Source: Clostridium sp. UBA1056
GTDB lineage: Bacteria; Bacillota; Clostridia; Clostridiales; Clostridiaceae
NCBI GenBank assembly: GCA_002316385.1
Contig: DCDL01000063.1
Coordinates: 1-28,093, forward strand
DNA length: 28,093 nt
Reading direction: 5' to 3'
The notes under the pieces: model-generated
What the model was told of the DNA's origin: nothing
Database searches by the model: none
The model's input: the letters and a program-made list of their open reading frames with translations, nothing else
Shown here: positions 23,276-28,093 of the stretch, in pieces
Layout of the letters: every line of letters starts with the position of its first letter
Position numbering within the stretch: position 1 is the first letter of the stretch
Position numbers and translations under genes: made by a program

Positions 23276-23327
23276 AAGGCATTATTGAAAATATTATCCA
23301 AATGGGTGATATTTACAATAATGCCTT
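23276..23327. terminator. Long hairpin after the chemoreceptor gene
   Basis: AAGGCATTATTG with following bases (23276-23299) pairs with the complement at 23304-23327 over 24 positions. There is one mismatch and there are a few G-U pairs; the loop is AAAT. It is unusually long and followed by TCTAAATTATTTTC, serving as a terminator or a miniature inverted-repeat remnant. Confidence 0.7.
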
Positions 23328-23533
23328 CTAAATTATTTTCATACTGCATTTATAACTCTGATATTTTATTTTCAGGGGATTCTGATATAGACATAATTAT
23401 GACTGTTAATCAAGAGGTAGATGATTATATTACTTATGAATAATGATTATAATAAATCTAAGGGATAAATTTGTAACCATATCTATTAATCTAGCATAGG
23501 ATATAGAAGAAAACATAAGGAGATGAGTATGAA

Positions 23534-23920
23534 ATGGCATCATTTGAAATTGGGGCGAAATGTCTTTTCAATTTTAGAGACGAGCGTTTTTTTCTATTAG
23601 TTGAAGATGAAATTACAGTTCCAGATAAAGGTATAGAGATTGACCCGGTTAATATTTATGAAATTGATGAGCAAACTTTTGATTTTATCAGAGATGAAGG
23701 AGATGTGAATGTGTGTGTACCAGTTACAACACTTCCAACTGTACCGCCAGGATTTAAGTTAGAAAGAAAATGCATTTTTACAGTTGATAATGCATACTGG
23801 GCAGTTTATGATTTAGAAGATGGAGCTGATGACAATGTTATATTAATCATCAGTGCAGCTTTATTTAACTCATTGAAAAATTCTGGGGTTCGTGAATGTG
23901 TACCTCAAAATTTCATTTAA
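23534..23920 (+). CDS. Unknown two-module Cys-containing protein, copy A
   Basis: A 128-aa acidic soluble protein that I do not recognise. It consists of two similar halves. Module 1 (about residues 8-63) runs from KCLFNFRDERFFLLVEDE to VNVCVP; module 2 (about 77-126) runs from RKCIFTVDNAYWAVYDLED to RECVP. Each opens with KC(L/I)F and closes with a C-V-P, so four cysteines are placed symmetrically. They are joined by TTLPTVPPGFKLE. Predicted strands dominate. There is no signal peptide. The start ATG 23534 has AAGGAGATGAGTATGAA upstream; an out-of-frame ATG at 23529 lies closer to the ribosome binding site. A hairpin with stem CCCTCG/CGAGGG (23961-23990) follows. Near-identical to copy B. 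Confidence 0.8.
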   Translation: MASFEIGAKCLFNFRDERFFLLVEDEITVPDKGIEIDPVNIYEIDEQTFDFIRDEGDVNVCVPVTTLPTVPPGFKLERKCIFTVDNAYWAVYDLEDGADDNVILIISAALFNSLKNSGVRECVPQNFI

Positions 23921-24052
23921 TAAACTCATTAGATTTTAAATAGAATATTTTTGAAAAAATTGGTCCCTCGTAGTTTTCTGCGAGGGGTCAATCTGTAACC
24001 ATATATTAATCTAACATATTATATAAAAGAATCATAAGGAGGTGAGTATGAA

Positions 24053-24505
24053 ATGGCATCATTTGAAATTGGGGCGAAATGTCTTCTTAATTTTAGAGGC
24101 GAACGTTTTTTTCTATTAGTCGAAGATGAAATTAAAGTTCCAGATAAAGGTGTAGAGATTGATCCAGTTAATATTTATGAAATCGACGAGCAAACTTTTG
24201 ATTTTATCAGAGATGAAGGAGATGTGAACGTGTGTGTACCAGTTGCAACACTTCCAACTGTACCGCCTGGATTTAAATTAGAGCGAAAATGTATTTTTAC
24301 AGCTGATAATGCATACTGGGCAGTTTATGATTTAGAAAATGGAACTGATGACAATGTTATATTAATCATCAGTGCAGCTTTATTTAACTCATTGAAAAAT
24401 TCTGGGGTTCGTGAATGTGTACCTCAAAATTTCATTGATACAGCTTCATCTAACTCATTAAAAGATTCTGGGGGTTGTGAATGTGTACCTCAAAACTCCA
24501 TTTAA
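24053..24505 (+). CDS. Unknown two-module Cys-containing protein, copy B with extra C-terminal repeat
   Basis: A 150-aa paralogue of the preceding gene, differing at a handful of residues across the shared 128 (for example NFRGER for NFRDER). It then runs on through a 22-residue extension. The last 132 bases are two 66-bp direct repeats (24374-24439 and 24440-24505). The final block (ALFNSLKNSGVRECVPQNFI) is thereby repeated in altered form, ending SLKDSGGCECVPQNSI and adding two cysteines. The ribosome binding site is AAGGAGGTGAG. Family unknown. Duplication followed by tail growth suggests selection for dosage or variation, as seen in surface, spore-coat or toxin-immunity proteins, but nothing here decides between these. 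A hairpin (24549-24574) follows. Confidence 0.8.
   Translation: MASFEIGAKCLLNFRGERFFLLVEDEIKVPDKGVEIDPVNIYEIDEQTFDFIRDEGDVNVCVPVATLPTVPPGFKLERKCIFTADNAYWAVYDLENGTDDNVILIISAALFNSLKNSGVRECVPQNFIDTASSNSLKDSGGCECVPQNSI
24374..24505 (+). repeat. Two 66-bp direct repeats at the end of copy B
   Basis: Codon-for-codon tandem duplication, each unit 22 codons (the second including the stop). Units share AACTCA, GATTCTGGG/AATTCTGGG and GAATGTGTACCTCAAAA. Copy A has a single unit. Confidence 0.88.
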
Positions 24506-24799
24506 TAAATTAATTAGACCTTAAACAGAATAATTTTTGAAAAAATTATACCCTCGTAGCTTTCTGCGGGGGTTAAATTGTTATAAAAAAATTTTAATTA
24601 TTAGCGGTTTAGATGTATTCTCTTAAGTCCCTCAGTGTACTTTGTTTTAGCAATAATGCTGTAATAATTATAAAAGTAAATGAGATTAAGAATAGAAATT
24701 TAATCACTAGATACATATAATATACTGAAGAATTAATATAGGTAGTATATTTAAATTTGAATATAGCAAAGTTTTAGCTAAATAGTAGGAGTGATTAAG

Positions 24800-26419
24800 G
24801 TGGAAGAAAAGCAAGATAAAAATAAAGAAATGAATGAAGGCAAAGATAAAGTTTGTATTACTGAGTCTTTATGTCCTAAATATAATACAATAGCAGAACA
24901 ATGCCAGATTGGACCTTTGACGCCTGAACAGAGACGCAGTGAGGCTTTTGAAAGACGAATTCAGTCTGCTTTATTTCAGAAGAACTTGATTCTTCAGGGG
25001 CAAAGATGCAATGACGATGAAATTTTATATGCAAATAAGATTGGAAATTATACAAAGGCTTTACCTCATAATTTGTTAGGAGAGGTAAATTTAGAAGCCT
25101 ACAACATTTGGATAAGGACATTAACCACTGGAAATCCGGAAAAATTTGAGTTAATACCTCTAGGAGGGACTAGAAAATTAGTTAACCCTCAGGCATCGTA
25201 TGCGTATGAGATGGTGGGACCTGATTCTAATCATCTTACTATCCCACCAGCTCCGAGTTTTTCCAGTGTTATAGAAGCAAGTGAAATGGCTGAGGATTAT
25301 TGGATGGCTTTAATTCGTGATGTCCCTTTTGTAGATTATAACACCAACCATGAAACTAAGGTTGCAGCTGAGGATTTATCAAAGTTTTCAGTTTTTGATG
25401 GTCCTAAATGCAAATGTAAAGTCACCACGGAAACACTCTTCCGTAGCAATGTACCTGGCGCTTTAGAAGGACCATATGTTTCACAGTTTCTCTTGATGGA
25501 TATTCCCTTTGGGGCAAAAACTATAACACAGAAATACAGTGTACCTGTAGAAAAAATCGATTATATGACTTCATATAATGAATGGCTTAATATACAAAAT
25601 GGACAGGCATCCTCTTCAGCATTAAAACTTGACCCAGTATCTCGATATATTAGCAATGGCAGAGACCTAGGCGAATATGTTCATAAAGATAACAGTATTC
25701 AGGCGGCACTAACGGCTTGTTCGATCCTACTAGGATTTGGGCAGGAAGCTCTGTCTTTGAGTAATCCCTATTTATTCTCAAAAACCCAGGAGGGATTTGC
25801 TACCTTTGGTAGTCCACACATTTTAGATTTTGTGACTCGTGTAGCCAGGATGGCCCTTGAAGCAGCTTGGTTCCAAAAATTTTTGGTGCATCGAAGAGTA
25901 AGGCCAGAAGAGTTTGGGGGATGCGTACAAAATCTTAAGACAGGTGCCGCAAAGTATCCCATTAATCCAGAATTATTAGCTTCAAAAGTATTAGAGGTAG
26001 TATTCAAAAAATATGGAACCTACCTTCTACCTATGGCCTACCCTGAAGGATGCCCAACTCATCCAGCATATCCTGCAGGTCATGCAACTCAAATTGGAGC
26101 AGGGGTAACTATTTTAAAAGCATTTTTTGATGAGGATTATATTATTCCCAATCCAGTAGTAGCTAGCGCCGATGGGCTTAAGTTGCAACCATATCTAGAT
26201 GGTAATCTAAAAGTCGGAGGAGAATTAAATAAGCTTGCTGCTAATATTGCCCTTGGGCGAGATTTTGCAGGTGTACACTGGCGTTCAGACTGTTTAGAGG
26301 GCATGAAACTTGGAGAATCTGTGGCAATAGGATTACTTCAGGATTATAGGGATACCTATAATGAAGAATTTCAAGGTTTTTCCTTCACAAAATTTGATGG
26401 TACAAAGGTAATAATTTAA
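24800..26419 (+). CDS. Vanadium-dependent haloperoxidase homologue (PAP2 superfamily)
   Basis: A 539-aa cytoplasmic protein. The vanadate-site residues are recognisable with exact spacing to algal vanadium bromoperoxidase: Lys360 and Arg368 (KFLVHRRVR, eight apart), Gly427-His428 in HPAYPAGHA, and Arg487 and His493 (GRDFAGVH, six apart). His421, seven before His428, corresponds to the extra histidine of bromoperoxidases. One change stands out: the PSGH serine is Ala426. Such enzymes use H2O2 to oxidise halides and halogenate organics; some homologues are only phosphatases. The start is GTG 24800 with AGGAG eight bases upstream; GTG 24791 is inside the ribosome binding site. It is monocistronic and ends with a terminator. 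It is unusual in an anaerobe. Confidence 0.88.
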   Translation: MEEKQDKNKEMNEGKDKVCITESLCPKYNTIAEQCQIGPLTPEQRRSEAFERRIQSALFQKNLILQGQRCNDDEILYANKIGNYTKALPHNLLGEVNLEAYNIWIRTLTTGNPEKFELIPLGGTRKLVNPQASYAYEMVGPDSNHLTIPPAPSFSSVIEASEMAEDYWMALIRDVPFVDYNTNHETKVAAEDLSKFSVFDGPKCKCKVTTETLFRSNVPGALEGPYVSQFLLMDIPFGAKTITQKYSVPVEKIDYMTSYNEWLNIQNGQASSSALKLDPVSRYISNGRDLGEYVHKDNSIQAALTACSILLGFGQEALSLSNPYLFSKTQEGFATFGSPHILDFVTRVARMALEAAWFQKFLVHRRVRPEEFGGCVQNLKTGAAKYPINPELLASKVLEVVFKKYGTYLLPMAYPEGCPTHPAYPAGHATQIGAGVTILKAFFDEDYIIPNPVVASADGLKLQPYLDGNLKVGGELNKLAANIALGRDFAGVHWRSDCLEGMKLGESVAIGLLQDYRDTYNEEFQGFSFTKFDGTKVII

Positions 26420-26425
26420 AAAGAT

Positions 26426-26458
26426 AACCTGTGCAAGTTTTAATTTGCACAGGTTTCA
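26426..26458 (+). terminator. Intrinsic terminator after the haloperoxidase gene
   Basis: AACCTGTGCAA (26426-26436) pairs perfectly with TTGCACAGGTT (26445-26455), followed by a short T-rich tail. Confidence 0.85.
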
Positions 26459-26493
26459 GAGTTTAAATGTATTTGTAGTAATATAGTCTATTT

Positions 26494-26598
26494 AAGCTAA
26501 CGCATGTACTGTAGAATCCACTGAATCAGTATTTTCTATTAGTCTATATGCATCAATAGCATTTTCTACATATTTATTACTTTTATTATTATTGATAG
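26494..26598 (-). pseudogene. Short C-terminal coding remnant
   Basis: On the minus strand an open frame ends NKYVENAIDAYRLIEN followed by TDSVDSTVHALA and a TAA stop. It looks like the helical C-terminus of a protein, but no start or ribosome binding site is present and the frame breaks near the chemoreceptor relic. Family not recognised. Confidence 0.35.
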
Positions 26599-26611
26599 AG
26601 TTTTTGTATTT

Positions 26612-26732
26612 AGAAGTATTAGCAACTATTGAAAATCAAAATAATAATGTAATAAAAATTGCAGCCTCTGCAAAAGAAATCAATGGTTTAAGCAATGATT
26701 TAAAAGTTATAGTAGACGGTGTAAAAGAGTAA
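26612..26732 (+). pseudogene. 3' remnant of a second chemoreceptor gene
   Basis: The 121 bases match the last part of the chemoreceptor gene (23133-23253) with about nine differences by eye. In frame they read EVLATIENQNNNVIKIAASA, then KEINGLSNDLKVIVDGVKE and a stop. Everything upstream of this tail is missing. Its downstream sequence differs from that of the intact gene, so it is the tail of a paralogue that was deleted. Confidence 0.85.
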
Positions 26733-26758
26733 AAATCATATACTGAGATATAGTCAGA

Positions 26759-26822
26759 TGGATGTGCATAACCCTTCGCATCCACCATTAAAACTCACGA
26801 CAGTTTTGTCGTGGGTTTTTTA
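26759..26822 (+). terminator. Recurring double-hairpin terminator, copy 4
   Basis: TGGATGTG (26759-26766) / CGCATCCA (26777-26784) is followed by stem 26790-26802 / 26807-26819 (core CTCACGACA/TGTCGTGGG, one G-U) and a T-run. It follows the chemoreceptor relic. The remaining DNA to 27034 is AT-rich leader of the membrane protein gene. Confidence 0.8.
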
Positions 26823-27034
26823 TATTTTATTTATAAATCATCATAAAATTCTTGCTTTAGTTTAAGTAAATTTAAGAAAATTGTAAATGTGAGGATACAT
26901 TATATATATTTAGAATAAATAGGGAATTTTCATAAGAAGGCTATTACAATAATAGTTATTTATGTTAATCTTATATAATATTATATTAATATTAGGAAGA
27001 TTTGTTAATAATAATTTGAGAGGGGACTTATATT

Positions 27035-27907
27035 ATGAATATTCCTGTTTGGCATTATGTACTTTCAATGTTAACTTATTTTATTTTTCTGCTATTCATG
27101 ATTGAATTCATGAAGAACCACTATAAGTTTTCAGCTATTTTTTGGGTTGCTGCATTATGTACTTTTCCAATTTGGCTTATGGGAGGCATAAATGGCTGGT
27201 TTCGCTGGGCAAAAACATTTAGTGCTATACTTCCACTTGCAATAGGCGGATTCTTCCGGTTAGCTGATCAAGAACAATATCAAGGTAAGTTTTGGGACTT
27301 TATGAGGAAGGATTGGATAGTTTGGTTTGTGTATTTGGTATTATTCTTAAATATTGCTGAAGCTACACTAAAAGATGTTTCTTTAGGAAACTATGCTAAT
27401 GCACTTTGTGGCTTATTATTATGTGTTACTATTCCATTCCCAAATGGAAGGAAATTCTTTAAATTAAGTGCTGAAGATAAGAGTATGTTTATAGCTTATA
27501 CTACTGTAGCTTGGAATTTTCTATATACAACTTGGAATTTATGCTTTGTATATGGTGAAACTGGTAAATACTTTGCAAGCTCTATATGCATATTAATGGC
27601 GGCGGAAATATATCCAATTATCAAAAGAAAACCTGAACTTTATATATCTGCTCGTATTTATACATTATCAGCTCATGTACTAATTAGAGCTTGTTTCCCT
27701 AACTTATTTCCAGCTGTAATGGATGCATCAACATGGATGAATGCAGATGTGTTATATGTATGGGGAATAGTTAACGCTATACTAATAATTCCTTATGTTT
27801 TCTGGTATATATGGCAACTGCATACAGGCAAGGCTGAACAAAGTTTCAGCAGAGGTAAAATTAAAGCTGAACAAAGCTTCAGCACAGGTAAAATTAGATC
27901 AGTATAG
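27035..27907 (+). CDS. Multi-pass membrane protein, DUF5692-like
   Basis: A 290-aa polytopic membrane protein with about eight hydrophobic segments (for example HYVLSMLTYFIFLLFMI, WIVWFVYLVLFLNIA, YVWGIVNAILIIPYVFWYIW). Tryptophan-rich loops such as LMGGINGWFRWAKTFSAILP recall the clostridial DUF5692 family of unknown function. The assignment is from memory of the pattern and moderately sure. The cytoplasmic tail ends in two 11-residue repeats (KAEQSFSRGKI, KAEQSFSTGKI). ATG follows GAGAGGGGA. No partner gene is adjacent, and the 186 bases after it to the window end show no gene. Confidence 0.8.
   Translation: MNIPVWHYVLSMLTYFIFLLFMIEFMKNHYKFSAIFWVAALCTFPIWLMGGINGWFRWAKTFSAILPLAIGGFFRLADQEQYQGKFWDFMRKDWIVWFVYLVLFLNIAEATLKDVSLGNYANALCGLLLCVTIPFPNGRKFFKLSAEDKSMFIAYTTVAWNFLYTTWNLCFVYGETGKYFASSICILMAAEIYPIIKRKPELYISARIYTLSAHVLIRACFPNLFPAVMDASTWMNADVLYVWGIVNAILIIPYVFWYIWQLHTGKAEQSFSRGKIKAEQSFSTGKIRSV
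27830..27895 (+). repeat. 33-bp tandem repeat encoding the membrane protein tail
   Basis: Two 33-bp units (27830-27862, 27863-27895) encode KAEQSFSRGKI and KAEQSFSTGKI. They differ at four bases by eye, two of which lie in the arginine/threonine codon. The repeat extends the basic C-terminal tail. Confidence 0.85.
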
Positions 27908-28093
27908 GTATTATTCTAAATTATATAAAGTTAGTAATTATAAAAATACGGACAAGTCTTCCTATAACCTGTGAACTAATACTTATTTAATAAAATAATA
28001 AAAAATATAAAATGTAAGGGGGATAGATTTAGTGAGAGTTTGATTAAGGTATCTTCAAAAAATAAATAAGTCAGAATGCTCGTCTATTTTGTG

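Larger units (their letters stand above)
23472..24574 (+). repeat. Tandem duplication of a leader-gene-hairpin unit (about 520 bp)
   Basis: Unit 1 (23472-23990) and unit 2 (23994-24574) each run from a TGTAACCATAT leader through AAGGAG(A/G)TGAGTATGAAATGGCATC, the coding region, and a GAAAAAATT...CCCTCGTAG hairpin. The genes start 519 bases apart. The duplication therefore includes regulatory DNA and terminator, and each copy should be an independent transcription unit. Confidence 0.85.

Noticed and set aside
23370..23444. Open stretch reading SGDSDIDIIMTVNQEVDDYI, resembling a nucleotidyltransferase GDSDID motif
   Set aside because: Only about 25 codons, no start and no further motif. It could be another relic but is too short to call.
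23529..23534. Alternative ATG five bases before the start of copy A (also present in copy B)
   Set aside because: It is out of frame and ends after about 20 codons. The conserved protein starts at the second ATG, although competition for initiation is possible.
24591..24790. TATAAT at 24716 as haloperoxidase promoter
   Set aside because: No convincing -35 element upstream. The true promoter cannot be fixed by eye.
1..28093. CRISPR arrays, tRNA or rRNA genes, complete insertion sequences
   Set aside because: No regularly spaced direct repeats, no cloverleaf or rRNA-like sequence and no intact transposase were seen on either strand.

Overview
The window is a low-GC stretch (by eye close to 30% G+C) with strong AGGAGG-type ribosome binding sites, AT-rich intergenic regions and gene families typical of Clostridium sensu stricto. 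These include a CD3324-family regulator, a DUF5692-like membrane protein, a BaiH/FldZ-type enoate reductase and a huge coiled-coil FtsX permease. Species cannot be assigned from the sequence. It reads as an accessory chromosomal region: mostly single genes or short operons, each closed by its own hairpin, interrupted by gene relics.

Layout. (1) 1-5360: a Cys-rich small protein, then a TetR regulator divergent from a two-gene ABC exporter (ATPase plus 1135-aa FtsX permease). Three copies of one 15-bp motif lie in the divergent promoter region. (2) 5360-8550: an orphan protein with no visible ribosome binding site, a relic of a berberine-bridge-type (BBE) oxidase, a group II intron 3' remnant (domains V-VI), a small secreted protein, and an intact BBE-type FAD oxidase with a good promoter. 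(3) 8688-11036: an XRE-AbrB fusion regulator, a macrolide-type (MGT) glycosyltransferase and an isochorismatase-like hydrolase. (4) 11040-12081: a scrapyard with the C-terminal remnant of a serine recombinase, a small peptide ORF and a CD3324-family DNA-binding protein. (5) 12259-15070: a RidA-like protein, then a LysR regulator divergent from a nitroreductase-flavodoxin pair. (6) 15071-18260: decayed coding fragments, a second BBE-type oxidase and a lone TerD protein, separated by a recurring terminator element. (7) 18464-21480: a MerR regulator and a 666-aa Fe-S/FMN/FAD enoate reductase, both preceded by the same dyad. The enoate reductase promoter has the 19-bp spacer typical of MerR control. 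(8) 21760-28093: a six-TM chemoreceptor, a tandem pair of unknown Cys-containing two-module proteins, a vanadium-haloperoxidase homologue, the relic of a second chemoreceptor, and a DUF5692-like membrane protein.

How it may fit together. The common theme is flavin and peroxide chemistry: two predicted bicovalent FAD oxidases (usually O2-using and H2O2-forming), a haloperoxidase homologue (H2O2-using), a nitroreductase, a flavodoxin-like reductase and an enoate reductase. Regulators of four families (TetR, XRE-AbrB, LysR, MerR) and export or modification genes lie alongside. A shared role in detoxifying or modifying small aromatic compounds or antibiotics is an inference. The genes are not one operon, and no single pathway is demonstrated.

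The most checkable new observations are the MerR operator pair, the duplicated unknown two-module proteins with a further 66-bp internal duplication, the haloperoxidase with its metal-site residues almost fully conserved, the group II intron remnant beside an oxidase relic, and the four-copy terminator element.
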